In this document: positions 12,314-22,542 of the stretch, one piece after another
Position numbering within the stretch: position 1 is the first letter of the stretch
Layout: each line of letters starts with the position of its first letter
Source of the DNA: Candidatus Pantoea floridensis
GTDB taxonomy: Bacteria; Pseudomonadota; Gammaproteobacteria; Enterobacterales; Enterobacteriaceae
Direction of reading: 5' to 3'
Assembly: GCF_900215435.1 (NCBI RefSeq)
Contig: NZ_OCMY01000001.1
Coordinates: 3,968,001 to 4,032,000 of the forward strand
Length of the DNA stretch: 64,000 nt
Made by a program: the position numbers and the translations under genes
Notes under the pieces: model-generated
The model's input: the letters and a program-made list of their open reading frames with translations, nothing else
The model's database searches: none
What the model was told of the DNA's origin: nothing

Positions 12314-13219
12314 ATGAGAAAAGTAAGGATCGGGCTGGCACTGGGTTCAGGTGCCGCTAAAGGTTGGGCACACATTGGTGTTATTAATGCGTTAGAACGA
12401 GCAGGCATTGAAATCGATGTTGTGGCGGGTTGTTCCGTCGGCGCGTTGGTTGGCTCAGCCTATGTGAATGGCCGGCTGGGTGTGATGGAAAAATGGGTGA
12501 GCGCATTCCGCTATTGGGATGTCATCCGTCTAATGGATCTCTCGTGGCAGCGCGGTGGGTTGCTGCGGGGGGATCGGGTTTTTAGCCATATCCGGCAACT
12601 CATCCCAAACGAGTTAATTGATGGATGCGATAAACCTTTTGGCGTTGTGGCAACCAATCTCAGTACGGGAAGAGAGGTGTGGTTAACGGAGGGAGATTTA
12701 CATCAAGCTGTGCGTGCGTCCTGTAGTATGCCAGGCTTACTACCACCTATCGCTTACAATGGATATTGGTTGGTGGATGGTGCAGTAGTGAATCCCGTAC
12801 CCATCTCATTAACCCGCGCGCTGGGTGCCGACATCGTTATTGCTGTGGATCTCCAGCATGACGCACACCTGATGCAGCAAGATTTACTTTCAGTGACACC
12901 GCAAAGCGGTGAAGAAGCGGCGGCAGTTGAAGCGCTGAGTTGGGGAAAAAAATTGCGTCAGCGCATTGTGGGTTTGACGCAACGCCGAGCTACTCAAACG
13001 CCGGGTGCGATGGAGATTATGTCTACGTCCATCCAGGTACTGGAAAATCGCCTGAAACGTAACCGCATGGCGGGCGACCCGCCGGATGTGCTGATTCAGC
13101 CGTTTTGTCCTCAAATTTCCACATTGGACTTTCATCGTGCAGAAGAAGCCATCGCGGCTGGCAAGGCCGCCGTTGAGAAAAAAATGGATGAACTATTACC
13201 GCTGGTCCGTAGCAGATAG
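12314..13219 (+). CDS. rssA: patatin-like phospholipase RssA
   Basis: A 301-residue patatin-family protein. It has the oxyanion loop GSGAAKGWAHIG (residues 11-22), the nucleophile Ser41 in GCSVG and the second catalytic residue Asp155 in VDGAV. The lipid substrate is unknown. It lies directly upstream of rssB, as in E. coli, where the pair belongs to the RpoS locus. It diverges from ychJ. Confidence 0.92.
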   Translation: MRKVRIGLALGSGAAKGWAHIGVINALERAGIEIDVVAGCSVGALVGSAYVNGRLGVMEKWVSAFRYWDVIRLMDLSWQRGGLLRGDRVFSHIRQLIPNELIDGCDKPFGVVATNLSTGREVWLTEGDLHQAVRASCSMPGLLPPIAYNGYWLVDGAVVNPVPISLTRALGADIVIAVDLQHDAHLMQQDLLSVTPQSGEEAAAVEALSWGKKLRQRIVGLTQRRATQTPGAMEIMSTSIQVLENRLKRNRMAGDPPDVLIQPFCPQISTLDFHRAEEAIAAGKAAVEKKMDELLPLVRSR

Positions 13220-13321
13220 TCAGGTTGTTCATTCACAGGTGTTGCTACTTCAGCCAATTCTGAAAGGCGCAACTGCATTTTATGAACCACTATTGAATTA
13301 TCTGGTACGCAGGGGGAGAGA

Positions 13322-14338
13322 ATGGAGAAACCGCTAATCGGCAAAAAGATTCTCATTGTCGAAGATGAGGTCGTTTTCCGTTCATTAATTGACAACTTAT
13401 TGACCAACTTGGGCGCCAGCACATTAGCAGCAGGTGATGGTCTCGATGGCTTAACACTATTATCCGCGCAGTCGGTGGATTTGGTTGTCTGCGATCTTGA
13501 AATGCCGCGTATGGGCGGCATTCCGTTTGTTGAGCGTATTCGCAGCCGCGGCAATAACGTCCCCATACTGATTATCTCGGCAACGCAAAATATGGCCGAC
13601 ATTGCCCATGTGCTGCGACTGGGGGTACAAGATGTGCTCCTTAAGCCGCTAAAAAACCTTGAACGCTTCAGAGAGGCGGTTTTTGAGTGCCTTTATCCCT
13701 CGATGTTCACGTCGAAAGTCGAGGAGGACGAGCAGCTTTTCCAGGATTGGGATGCGTTAGTCAGCGATCCTCTTGCCGCCTCCAAGCTGCTAAAACAGTT
13801 GCAACCACCCGTGCAGCAAACGATCGCCAATTGCCGCATTAACTACCGTCAGTTGACGATGGCAGAACAGCCGGGTTTAGTGCTGGATATTGCGGCACTG
13901 TCTGATAACGATCTTGCTTTCTACTGTCTTGATGTTACCAGGGCAGGTGACAACGGGGTTCTGGCCGCACTTTTATTGCGGGCGTTATTTAATGGCTTGC
14001 TACAGGAACAATTATCCGGTCAGAAACAGCGATTGCCAGAGCTTAATGGATTATTACGTCAGGTTAACATGTTGCTGCGGCAGGCCAATTTGAGCGGACA
14101 ATTCCCGCTATTAGTTGGCTATTATCATCGTCAGCTCAAGAATCTGATTCTGGTTTCAGCTGGGCTTAATGCGACGTTGCATATTAATACTCATCAAATT
14201 CAACTCAGTAATGGTGTGCCGCTTGGTACTATGGGTAGCACACATCTCAACCAAATCAGCCAACGTGCCGATGCCTGGCAGTGTCATATCTGGGGCGCCG
14301 GTGGGAGGCTTCGCCTGATGCTATCAGCGGAAGAATAA
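13322..14338 (+). CDS. rssB: RssB, adaptor response regulator for RpoS proteolysis
   Basis: Delivers the stress sigma factor RpoS to the ClpXP protease. The 338-residue protein has an N-terminal receiver domain with acidic pocket EDE (residues 14-16) and the phosphorylated Asp58 in VVCDLEMP, then a degenerate PP2C-type C-terminal domain. A GGGGGAG ribosome site precedes the ATG. The 102-base gap from rssA leaves room for a separate promoter. Confidence 0.95.
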   Translation: MEKPLIGKKILIVEDEVVFRSLIDNLLTNLGASTLAAGDGLDGLTLLSAQSVDLVVCDLEMPRMGGIPFVERIRSRGNNVPILIISATQNMADIAHVLRLGVQDVLLKPLKNLERFREAVFECLYPSMFTSKVEEDEQLFQDWDALVSDPLAASKLLKQLQPPVQQTIANCRINYRQLTMAEQPGLVLDIAALSDNDLAFYCLDVTRAGDNGVLAALLLRALFNGLLQEQLSGQKQRLPELNGLLRQVNMLLRQANLSGQFPLLVGYYHRQLKNLILVSAGLNATLHINTHQIQLSNGVPLGTMGSTHLNQISQRADAWQCHIWGAGGRLRLMLSAEE

Positions 14339-14531
14339 CCCATCGGATTAAAATTTTTCGCGGGTTGAAGACAGGACCAGGGGCAGGCTTTACACTTGGG
14401 TAATAGTCTTAAATTCCGCGGATTAACTCCATCCAGGATAAATCCGTCTGATAGTAACTGGTATACTCATTTCGTTTTTAAACCGACATATCAAGTATTA
14501 ACTTGAACGGCCTATTAAGAGAGGTATTTAG
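14339..14531 (+). promoter_or_regulatory. galU upstream region
   Basis: A 193-base gap. An imperfect hairpin, CGGATT...AATCCG, lies about 14418-14445. A consensus-like -10 TATACT at 14462-14467 stands about 65 bases before the galU start, but its -35 is weak. I propose this as the galU promoter with modest confidence. Confidence 0.4.
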
Positions 14532-15440
14532 ATGTCTGCCTATAAGACTAAAGTAAAAAAAGCGGTAATCCCTGTTGCAGGTCTTGGTACGCGTATGCTG
14601 CCTGCGACGAAAGCTATTCCAAAAGAGATGTTACCGCTTGTCGATAAGCCGTTGATCCAGTATGTCGTGAATGAGTGCATTGCAGCAGGCATTAATGAGA
14701 TTGTGCTGGTTACACACTCTTCTAAAAACGCCATTGAAAACCACTTTGATACCAGTTTTGAATTGGAATCAATGCTGGAAAAACGTGTTAAGCGCCAACT
14801 GTTGGATGAGATCCAATCTATCTGCCCACCGCATGTCACCATCATGCAGGTTCGTCAGGGCATTGCTAAAGGTTTGGGCCACGCGGTGATGTGTGCACAT
14901 CCACTGATTGGTGATGAACCTTTCGCCGTTATCCTGCCCGACGTAATCATTGATGAATACGAATCTGATCCAACCAAAGACAACCTGGCAGAGATGCTGA
15001 CTCGTTATGAAGAGAGTGGTCGTAGCCAGATCATGGTTGAGCCGGTTGCGGATGTCACCGCTTATGGTGTGGTTGACTGCCAGGGTGCCGATCTTGCCCC
15101 AGGCCAGAGCGCACCAATGGTTGGCGTCGTTGAGAAGCCAAAAGCTTCTGAAGCCCCGTCAAACCTGGCTGTGGTTGGACGCTATGTGTTATCTGCTGAT
15201 ATCTGGCCGCTGCTGGCTAAAACACCTCCAGGTGCGGGTGGCGAAGTTCAGTTGACCGACTCCATTGCTATGCTGATGGAAAAAGAGACGGTAGAAGCCT
15301 ATCACCTGAACGGTGTAAGCCATGACTGCGGTAACAAACTGGGTTACATGCAGGCTTTTGTTGAGTACGGCGTTCGTCATCCAGTGTTGGGTAAAGATTT
15401 CACCCAATGGCTTGAAGGCGCAGTAGGCAATAAAAAGTAA
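14532..15440 (+). CDS. galU: UTP-glucose-1-phosphate uridylyltransferase
   Basis: Makes UDP-glucose, the donor for LPS core, exopolysaccharide, trehalose and membrane-derived oligosaccharides. The 302 residues show the nucleotidyltransferase signature [13 protein letters not shown] followed by [13 protein letters not shown]. GalU is the first of three consecutive sugar-nucleotide genes here: ugd starts 23 bases after its stop and an epimerase follows, so its product probably flows straight into them. Confidence 0.97.
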   Translation: MSAYKTKVKKAVIPVAGLGTRMLPATKAIPKEMLPLVDKPLIQYVVNECIAAGINEIVLVTHSSKNAIENHFDTSFELESMLEKRVKRQLLDEIQSICPPHVTIMQVRQGIAKGLGHAVMCAHPLIGDEPFAVILPDVIIDEYESDPTKDNLAEMLTRYEESGRSQIMVEPVADVTAYGVVDCQGADLAPGQSAPMVGVVEKPKASEAPSNLAVVGRYVLSADIWPLLAKTPPGAGGEVQLTDSIAMLMEKETVEAYHLNGVSHDCGNKLGYMQAFVEYGVRHPVLGKDFTQWLEGAVGNKK

Positions 15441-15463
15441 CTCAATAAACACAGGATAATTCA

Positions 15464-16807
15464 ATGAAAGTCACTGTATTTGGTATCGGCTATGTCGGTC
15501 TGGTTCAGGCTGCGGTGTTAGCCGAAGTCGGACATGACGTTCTCTGTATTGATGTCGACGAAAAGAAAGTCGAAAACTTGAAGAAAGGTCATATTCCGAT
15601 CTTTGAACCGGGCCTGACGCCGCTCGTAATGTCAAACTATGAGTCTGGTCGCCTGAAGTTCAGCACCAATGCGGAAGAGGGCGTAAATCATGGTGTAATG
15701 CAATTCATCGCTGTGGGTACGCCTCCCGATGAAGATGGCTCTGCCGATCTGAAATATGTGACCGCAGTTGCGCGCACCATTGCACAGCACATGAACGATC
15801 ATAAAGTCGTTATCGACAAATCCACTGTGCCCGTCGGTACTGCGGATCGGGTTCGTGCGGTAATGACTGAAACCCTGCAGAAACGCGATGTAAATATTGC
15901 TTTTGACGTGGTTTCTAACCCGGAATTCCTCAAAGAAGGTGCTGCAGTTAATGACTGTATGCGTCCGGAGCGCATCGTGGTTGGTACTGACAACGATGAA
16001 GTTGTTGAATTGCTGCGTGAACTTTACGAGCCGTTCAATCGTAACCACGATCGTATGATCTTGATGGATATCCGCAGTGCAGAGCTGACGAAGTACGCGG
16101 CGAACTGTATGTTGGCCACCAAAATCAGCTTTATGAATGAGATCTCAAACCTGGCTGAGCGTCTGGGAGCCGACGTTGAGAAAGTGCGTCAGGGGATTGG
16201 TTCTGATTCACGTATCGGCTATCACTTCATCTATCCTGGCTGTGGCTATGGCGGTTCGTGTTTCCCGAAAGACGTTCAGGCGCTGATTCGCACTGCTGAA
16301 TCAATCGGTTACACTCCACGCCTGCTGCAGGCCGTTGAGGACGTTAACGACTCGCAGAAGAACAAACTGCCGACTTTCATTAAGCGCCATTTTGGCGACG
16401 ATCTGCGCGGCAAAACGTTTGCTCTGTGGGGACTGGCGTTCAAACCTAACACGGATGACATGCGTGAAGCATCCAGCCGTGTGCTGATGGAAACGTTATG
16501 GGAAGCTGGCGCAACAGTTCAGGCATTTGACCCGGAAGCGATGGATGAAGCTCAGCGCGTTTACGGCCATCGTGATGACCTGAAATTGATGGGCACCAAG
16601 GAAGCTGCGCTACAGGGAGCAGATGGCTTAGTGATTTGCACCGAATGGCAAAACTTCCGTGCACCAGATTTCGATGTCATCAAAACCGCGTTAAAACAAC
16701 CCGTGATTTTTGATGGTCGTAACCTGTATGATCCAGAGCGTATCAACAAGCGCGGCTTTACGTACTATGCAATCGGCCGCGGAGCGTCTATTCAAATCGT
16801 AGAATAA
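15464..16807 (+). CDS. ugd: UDP-glucose 6-dehydrogenase (long form)
   Basis: Oxidises UDP-glucose to UDP-glucuronate with two NAD. The 447 residues include the N-terminal Rossmann motif VFGIGYVGL, the central helix domain, and the catalytic Cys266 in [13 protein letters not shown]. coli Ugd is about 388 residues, so this belongs to the longer class found in many Proteobacteria. It sits between galU and the epimerase with gaps of 23 and 14 bases. Confidence 0.95.
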   Translation: MKVTVFGIGYVGLVQAAVLAEVGHDVLCIDVDEKKVENLKKGHIPIFEPGLTPLVMSNYESGRLKFSTNAEEGVNHGVMQFIAVGTPPDEDGSADLKYVTAVARTIAQHMNDHKVVIDKSTVPVGTADRVRAVMTETLQKRDVNIAFDVVSNPEFLKEGAAVNDCMRPERIVVGTDNDEVVELLRELYEPFNRNHDRMILMDIRSAELTKYAANCMLATKISFMNEISNLAERLGADVEKVRQGIGSDSRIGYHFIYPGCGYGGSCFPKDVQALIRTAESIGYTPRLLQAVEDVNDSQKNKLPTFIKRHFGDDLRGKTFALWGLAFKPNTDDMREASSRVLMETLWEAGATVQAFDPEAMDEAQRVYGHRDDLKLMGTKEAALQGADGLVICTEWQNFRAPDFDVIKTALKQPVIFDGRNLYDPERINKRGFTYYAIGRGASIQIVE

Positions 16808-16821
16808 ATAATGAGGGATGT

Positions 16822-17829
16822 ATGAAGTTTCTGGTCACCGGCGCGGCAGGTTTTATTGGATTTCACGTCAGCCAGCGCTTGCTGGCAGTGGGTCACCAGG
16901 TTGTCGGTATCGATAACCTGAATGACTACTATGATGTCAGCCTTAAGCAGGCCCGTTTAGATCAGAATGCTACACATCCCAATTTTATATTCGTAAAAAT
17001 GGACCTGGCGGATCGCCAGGCCATTTCTTCTTTGTTCGCAGAACACAAATTTGAGCGTGTAATTCACTTAGGCGCGCAGGCTGGCGTACGTTATTCAATT
17101 GAAAATCCCCACGCTTATGCCGATGCTAATTTAATCGGTCACCTCAATATTCTTGAGGGCTGTCGCCATCATAAAATTGGCCACTTGCTATATGCCTCAT
17201 CCAGTTCAGTTTATGGTCTGAACCGCAAAATGCCTTTTTCAACGGATGACTCCGTTGACCATCCTGTTTCACTGTATGCGGCCACAAAAAAAGCTAACGA
17301 GTTGATGTCGCATACTTATTCGCATCTCTATCAATTGCCAACCACTGGATTACGTTTTTTCACTGTTTATGGTCCATGGGGACGCCCAGATATGGCACTT
17401 TTCAAATTTACGCGTGCGATGTTAGCAGGTGAGAAAATTGATGTTTATAACAATGGGCAAATGACCCGCGACTTTACCTATATTGATGATATAGCCGAAG
17501 CGATTGTTAGATTGCAGGATGTTATCCCGCAGCCAGATGAAGCCTGGACTGTAGAAGCAGGCTCACCGGCAAGCAGTTCTGCGCCTTATCGTGTTTACAA
17601 CATTGGTAATAGCCAGCCAGTCAGTTTAATGACATATATTGAATCGCTGGAAAAAGCGCTGGGAATTGAGGCAAAGAAAAATATGCTGCCAATGCAGCCT
17701 GGCGATGTGTTGAGTACCAGTGCTGATACGCAACCGCTTTATGAGGCGATTAATTTCCGTCCGCAAACCGGCGTAGAGCAGGGTGTCAAAAATTTTGTTG
17801 ATTGGTACCGAAGCTTCTATCAACAATAA
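16822..17829 (+). CDS. NAD-dependent UDP-glucuronate 4-epimerase (predicted)
   Basis: A 335-residue extended SDR enzyme: GAAGFIG nucleotide loop (residues 7-13), a Ser-rich catalytic strand ASSSSVYG near 126-132, and the Tyr152-Lys156 pair in YAATK. Its closest recognisable relatives are UDP-glucuronate epimerases (WbnF/LpsL type), which give UDP-galacturonate. Its place directly after ugd supports that substrate; exact specificity is inferred. A bidirectional terminator follows. Confidence 0.85.
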   Translation: MKFLVTGAAGFIGFHVSQRLLAVGHQVVGIDNLNDYYDVSLKQARLDQNATHPNFIFVKMDLADRQAISSLFAEHKFERVIHLGAQAGVRYSIENPHAYADANLIGHLNILEGCRHHKIGHLLYASSSSVYGLNRKMPFSTDDSVDHPVSLYAATKKANELMSHTYSHLYQLPTTGLRFFTVYGPWGRPDMALFKFTRAMLAGEKIDVYNNGQMTRDFTYIDDIAEAIVRLQDVIPQPDEAWTVEAGSPASSSAPYRVYNIGNSQPVSLMTYIESLEKALGIEAKKNMLPMQPGDVLSTSADTQPLYEAINFRPQTGVEQGVKNFVDWYRSFYQQ

Positions 17830-17840
17830 ATCTCTATGAA

Positions 17841-17867
17841 AAAAGGAAGCCTTTGGCTTCCTTTTTC
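17841..17867. terminator. bidirectional terminator between epimerase and hns
   Basis: Stem AAAGGAAGCC/GGCTTCCTTT with a 3-base loop and T-runs on both strands. It ends the galU-ugd-epimerase unit on the plus strand and probably hns on the minus strand, about 60 bases after the hns stop. Confidence 0.9.
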
Positions 17868-17925
17868 TTATCTGGTGTAAAGTGAACGCGCTCTTCACTA
17901 ATCACAATTCGAAGCACTGGAGAGA

Positions 17926-18333
17926 TTACAGCAGGAAATCGTCCAGTTTTTTACCTTGTTCTTCAATAGCTTTTTTAATCACAGCAGGCGTACGTCCCTG
18001 ACCGGTCCACGTGCGGTTGTCACCGTTCTCATCAACATAGGAATATTTAGCTGGACGAGCAGCACGCTTGGTTTTACCCGGTGCTTTCGTTTCAGATAAA
18101 GCCTGCAATAGCTCATTTGGATCGATGCCATCCGCAATCAACATCTCACGATATTGTTCCAGTTTGCGATTACGTTCTGCATTTTCCGCTTGTGCATGGG
18201 AATCTTCTTCACGACGCTCGTTGACCACAACTTCGAGCTTTTCCAGCATCTCTTCTAATGTTTCCAGAGAGCATTCACGAGCTTGTGCGCGCAATGTACG
18301 GATATTATTAAGAATTTTAAGTGCTTCGCTCAT
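17926..18333 (-). CDS. hns: nucleoid-associated silencer H-NS
   Basis: Binds AT-rich curved DNA and silences many genes. From [17 protein letters not shown] the product is 135 residues, close to the E. coli length. The N-terminal coiled coil for oligomerisation spans about 1-65 and a linker follows. The C-terminal domain carries the DNA-binding loop [10 protein letters not shown] longer in-frame start 25 codons upstream is not conserved. The upstream AT-rich region fits autoregulation. Confidence 0.97.
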   Translation of the reverse strand: MSEALKILNNIRTLRAQARECSLETLEEMLEKLEVVVNERREEDSHAQAENAERNRKLEQYREMLIADGIDPNELLQALSETKAPGKTKRAARPAKYSYVDENGDNRTWTGQGRTPAVIKKAIEEQGKKLDDFLL

Positions 18334-18746
18334 TGTCCTAATCTCAAAATATAATAAATGGGAGTGGTTCTGCCAACTCATAATAGTGGTGCAAAAAAAT
18401 AACTGCAATAGCCAGATTTAAAAGCAAAACGTAAATTAAAAAATAGAGGTGGGTTTTGAACGCTGCGCAAAATATATTTACGCGTTTTGTAACTTTCTTT
18501 GGTAGTGATTTTGTACGGTATGCTTGGCATTCCGTGAATTCCTTCACGTCAGTGGTAATAGTAATGAATCAAATATTAGCGCATGAACTACTTTATCAAA
18601 TTGTGCTATGTTCGTAATGTAGACATCTAAAGAGTGTGTTGCTGTTGTTAAATTGAGCAGATGATAAAAATAATGCATCGCTACAGCTTTACAACTTTAT
18701 GGTAAACTGCGGCGCAACGAATATAGGTTGCGATGAGATCCTTCTA
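18334..18746. promoter_or_regulatory. AT-rich divergent hns/tdk intergenic region
   Basis: A 413-base AT-rich stretch with several A and T tracts, for example around 18421-18450, typical of curved DNA that H-NS itself binds. It must hold the hns and tdk promoters. I cannot define either from hexamers alone. No ORF or RNA gene is evident. Confidence 0.5.
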
Positions 18747-19361
18747 ATGGCCCAACTTTATTTTTATTACTCTGCGATGAATGCAGGTAAATCAACGGCT
18801 CTACTACAATCTTCCTATAATTACCATGAGCGCGGTATGCGTTCACTGGTTTATACCGCAGAAATTGATGATCGCTTTGGTGCCGGCAAGGTCAGTTCAC
18901 GCATCGGACTATCGTCTCCGGCTTTTTTATATAACGCTAACACGCAACTGGATCAGGAAATAGCCAACGAGCATGCTAAGCAACCCGTGCATTGCGTGCT
19001 GGTCGATGAAAGCCAGTTCCTCACGCGAGAACAGGTTAGGGCATTGTCTAATGTAGTAGATAATCTGGATATTCCCGTATTGTGCTACGGCTTACGCACG
19101 GACTTCCGCGGTGAGCTATTTATTGGCAGCCAATATTTACTGGCTTGGGCTGATAAACTTGTCGAGCTAAAAACCATCTGTCACTGTGGCCGTAAAGCTA
19201 GCATGGTGTTACGCCTCGATGCCAACGGAAAGCCTTTCAGTGAGGGGGAGCAGGTCGTAATTGGTGGCAATGAACGTTATATCTCTGTGTGCCGCAAACA
19301 TTATAAACAAGCTATTGATGAAGGCTCATTAAGAGCGATATATGGGACACAACAACCGTAG
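18747..19361 (+). CDS. tdk: thymidine kinase
   Basis: Phosphorylates thymidine to dTMP in pyrimidine salvage. The start [17 protein letters not shown] holds the P-loop (about 11-18). LVDESQFL is the Walker B segment, and C-terminal cysteines (CHCG...CRKHY) form the zinc site of the type II kinase family. The length is 204 residues; E. coli has 205. The in-frame start 16 codons upstream lacks similarity. Confidence 0.96.
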   Translation: MAQLYFYYSAMNAGKSTALLQSSYNYHERGMRSLVYTAEIDDRFGAGKVSSRIGLSSPAFLYNANTQLDQEIANEHAKQPVHCVLVDESQFLTREQVRALSNVVDNLDIPVLCYGLRTDFRGELFIGSQYLLAWADKLVELKTICHCGRKASMVLRLDANGKPFSEGEQVVIGGNERYISVCRKHYKQAIDEGSLRAIYGTQQP

Positions 19362-19381
19362 GCTTAGTTTTTAGGCAGATG

Positions 19382-19407
19382 AAAAAACCCGCCGAAGCGG
19401 GTTTTTT
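19382..19407. terminator. bidirectional tdk/adhE terminator
   Basis: Stem AAAAAACCCGC/GCGGGTTTTTT around a CGAA loop, with T-runs on both strands between convergent tdk and adhE. Confidence 0.93.
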
Positions 19408-19420
19408 AAGTTAAAACTAT

Positions 19421-22096
19421 TTAGGCTTTCTTGGTTTTCTTCTCGATTTTCACTTCTGCTTTTGTCTCAGCAGCTTTTTCACTGTAAGACTCAGAGAATT
19501 CACGACCGTAGAAGGTATCCAGCATAATTTGTTTCAGTTCAGCAATCAGCGGATAGCGTGGGTTGGCGCCAGTACATTGGTCATCGAATGCATCTTCTGC
19601 CAGTTTGTCTACTTTCGCGAGGAAATCAGCTTCCTGTACACCCGCTTCGCGGATAGAGGTTGGAATTCCCAGCTGTGTTTTCATCTCTTCCAGCCAGGCC
19701 AGCAGTTTTTCAATTTTCTGCGCGGTACGGTCGCCTACAGCTGAAAGTCCCAGATGATCGGCCACTTCAGCATAACGACGGCGTGCTTGAGGGCGGTCAT
19801 ACTGGCTGAAAGCCGTCTGCTTAGTTGGATTGTCATTCGCGTTATAACGAATCACGTTTGAGATAAGCAGCGCATTAGCAAGGCCATGCGGGATGTGGAA
19901 CTCAGAACCCAGTTTATGCGCCATAGAGTGACATACCCCAAGGAATGCGTTAGCAAACGCAATACCCGCGATAGTCGCTGCATTGTGAACACGCTCACGT
20001 GCAACCGGATTTTTAGCGCCGTCACGATAGCTGGCAGGCAGGTTCTCTTTCAGCAATTTCAGCGCCTGAAGTGCCTGACCATCTGAATACTCATTGGCTA
20101 ATACTGACACATAAGCTTCAAGTGAGTGTGTCACCGCATCAAGGCCGCCAAATGCGCAGAGAGAACGCGGCATATCCATCACCAGATTAGCATCAACAAT
20201 TGCCATGTCTGGAGTTAGTGCATAGTCCGCAAGCGGGTATTTCTGGCCTGTTGCATCATCAGTAACTACCGCAAATGGAGTCACTTCAGAACCTGTACCA
20301 GAGGTGGTGGTGATGGCAACCATACGTGCTTTCACCCCCATTTTTGGGAACTTATAGATACGTTTACGGATGTCCATAAAGCGCAGCGCCAGCTCTTCAA
20401 AATGCGTTTCAGGGTGTTCGTACATGACCCACATGATTTTTGCAGCGTCCATCGGTGAACCACCGCCGAGGGCAATGATCACGTCAGGTTTGAAACTGTT
20501 CATCTGTTCCGCGCCTTTACGCACAATGCTCAGCGTTGGATCTGCCTCAACTTCAAAGAACACTTCGGTTTCAATGCCGTGTGATTTCAGTACGCGAGTA
20601 ACTTGATCGGCATAACCGTTATTGAACAGGAAGCGGTCAGTAACGATGAAGGCGCGTTTAGCTCCGTCAGTTGCCACTTCTTCAAGGGCAATCGGCAGTG
20701 AGCCGCGACGGAAGTAGATAGACTTCGGAAGTTTATGCCACAACATATTTTCAGCTCGCTTGGCGACGGTTTTCTTGTTGATGAGATGTTTAGGTCCCAC
20801 GTTTTCAGAAATGGAGTTACCCCCCCATGAACCGCAGCCCAGTGTCAGTGACGGAGCCAGCTTGAAGTTATACAGGTCACCGATACCGCCTTGTGACGCT
20901 GGGGTATTGATAAGAATACGAGCGGTTTTCATTTTATCGCCGAAGTAGTGTACGCGCTCAATCTGATTATCCTGGTCGGTATACAGACATGAGGTATGTC
21001 CAATACCACCCATAGTTACCAGTTTTTCCGCTTTATCAACGGCGTCGTGGTAATCCTTAGCGCGATACATGGCTAATGTCGGTGATAATTTTTCATGCGC
21101 AAACGGTTCAGACTCGTCCACCAGCTTCACTTCACCAATAAGAATTTTGGTGTTTGCCGGTACGGTAATCCCCGCCAGTTCGGCAATTTTCGCTGCCGGC
21201 TGTCCTACAATGGCGGCATTCAATGCACCATTTTTCAGGATAATGTCCTGAACGGCCTTCAGCTCCTGGCCCTGCAACAGGTAACCACCGTGGCTCTCAA
21301 AGCGTTCACGTACAGCGTCATATGCTGAATCAACCACAATGACAGATTGTTCAGAAGCACAAATCACGCCGTTATCAAAGGTTTTCGACATCAGAATTGA
21401 TGCAACTGCACGTTTAATGTCGGCTGTTTCATCAATCACGACTGGGGTATTGCCCGCGCCAACGCCAATGGCAGGTTTGCCAGAGCTATACGCCGCCTTC
21501 ACCATGCCTGGACCACCGGTGGCAAGGATTAAATTGATATCTGGGTGATGCATTAATTGATTCGACAGTTCAACCGATGGGGCATCAATCCAGCCAATGA
21601 TGTCTTTCGGTGCACCTGCAGCGATTGCAGCTTGCAGAACAATATCAGCCGCTTTATTCGTGGCATCTTTTGCGCGCGGATGTGGGGAAAAGATGATGCC
21701 ATTACGGGTTTTCAGGCTAATCAACGCCTTGAAAATAGCAGTAGAAGTTGGGTTAGTGGTGGGTACAATACCGCAGATTAAGCCAATGGGTTCGGCAATG
21801 GTGATGGTGCCAAAGGTATCGTCGGTTGCAAGGATACCGCAGGTCTTTTCATCTTTATAGGCATTGTAAATGTACTCTGAAGCGAAGTGGTTTTTGATCA
21901 CTTTATCTTCAACAATACCCATGCCAGATTCGGCGACGGCCATTTTGGCCAGTGGAATACGGGCATCTGCAGCGGCGAGGGCGGCAGCGCGGAAAATTGC
22001 ATCCACTTGTTCCTGACTAAAATTAGCGAATTCACGCTGTGCCTTTTTAACACGCTCTACCAGTGCATTAAGTTCGGCAACATTAGTAACGGCCAT
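19421..22096 (-). CDS. adhE: bifunctional acetaldehyde-CoA/alcohol dehydrogenase
   Basis: Reduces acetyl-CoA to ethanol in two NADH-dependent steps during fermentation and forms spirosome filaments. The 891 residues comprise an N-terminal aldehyde dehydrogenase half with catalytic Cys246 (NGVICASEQ) and a C-terminal Fe-dependent alcohol dehydrogenase half with GGGSPMD and the metal-binding HIPHGLAN. The MAVTNVAELN start is preceded by a CAGGAGAG ribosome site. A longer in-frame start 21 codons upstream is not conserved. Confidence 0.97.
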   Translation of the reverse strand: MAVTNVAELNALVERVKKAQREFANFSQEQVDAIFRAAALAAADARIPLAKMAVAESGMGIVEDKVIKNHFASEYIYNAYKDEKTCGILATDDTFGTITIAEPIGLICGIVPTTNPTSTAIFKALISLKTRNGIIFSPHPRAKDATNKAADIVLQAAIAAGAPKDIIGWIDAPSVELSNQLMHHPDINLILATGGPGMVKAAYSSGKPAIGVGAGNTPVVIDETADIKRAVASILMSKTFDNGVICASEQSVIVVDSAYDAVRERFESHGGYLLQGQELKAVQDIILKNGALNAAIVGQPAAKIAELAGITVPANTKILIGEVKLVDESEPFAHEKLSPTLAMYRAKDYHDAVDKAEKLVTMGGIGHTSCLYTDQDNQIERVHYFGDKMKTARILINTPASQGGIGDLYNFKLAPSLTLGCGSWGGNSISENVGPKHLINKKTVAKRAENMLWHKLPKSIYFRRGSLPIALEEVATDGAKRAFIVTDRFLFNNGYADQVTRVLKSHGIETEVFFEVEADPTLSIVRKGAEQMNSFKPDVIIALGGGSPMDAAKIMWVMYEHPETHFEELALRFMDIRKRIYKFPKMGVKARMVAITTTSGTGSEVTPFAVVTDDATGQKYPLADYALTPDMAIVDANLVMDMPRSLCAFGGLDAVTHSLEAYVSVLANEYSDGQALQALKLLKENLPASYRDGAKNPVARERVHNAATIAGIAFANAFLGVCHSMAHKLGSEFHIPHGLANALLISNVIRYNANDNPTKQTAFSQYDRPQARRRYAEVADHLGLSAVGDRTAQKIEKLLAWLEEMKTQLGIPTSIREAGVQEADFLAKVDKLAEDAFDDQCTGANPRYPLIAELKQIMLDTFYGREFSESYSEKAAETKAEVKIEKKTKKA

Positions 22097-22542
22097 AGTG
22101 CTCTCCTGAAGGAAGTTAAACTCTTTTAGTAAACAAGCCTGATCCAGAAGTATAGTCACGTTAAGCTTATAAATTGCTCAAGTTAACGACTGTATTGTCT
22201 TTGCTTACTAAAAGGGTTTCCTGGTCAAGATGCCTAAGCGCTCCGGAAGTGGTTTCGATGGGGTAAGATTACCCCTGTTGAGGTAGGTAAATAATGATTT
22301 GGATCAATTCGAACCCAAGCTGACACCTTTCAGCACTAACTTTCGCAAGTAAAGTTAGTGTGCTTTGCCACATTCTCTGAACGCTGAAGCTGCATCGTTA
22401 TAACTTTTGAGTAACAGCAGTCAGATAAACTGGTTATGACCGCGACAGGTAGCATAATTTTCTGCCTTTACCTCTGGTTTTACGCCCGGCTTTTGCACTA
22501 CATTAAGCGCGATTTTTAATTCAGACCTTACCGGAGCCCACT
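22097..22542. promoter_or_regulatory. adhE/ychE divergent regulatory region
   Basis: A 446-base non-coding region between divergent genes. A near-consensus FNR box ATGATTTGGATCAA lies at 22294-22307 (nine of ten fixed positions). A perfect 10-bp inverted repeat CACTAACTTT/AAAGTTAGTG lies at 22334-22360. Anaerobic control of adhE would make the FNR match sensible; both assignments are by sequence match only. Confidence 0.5.
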
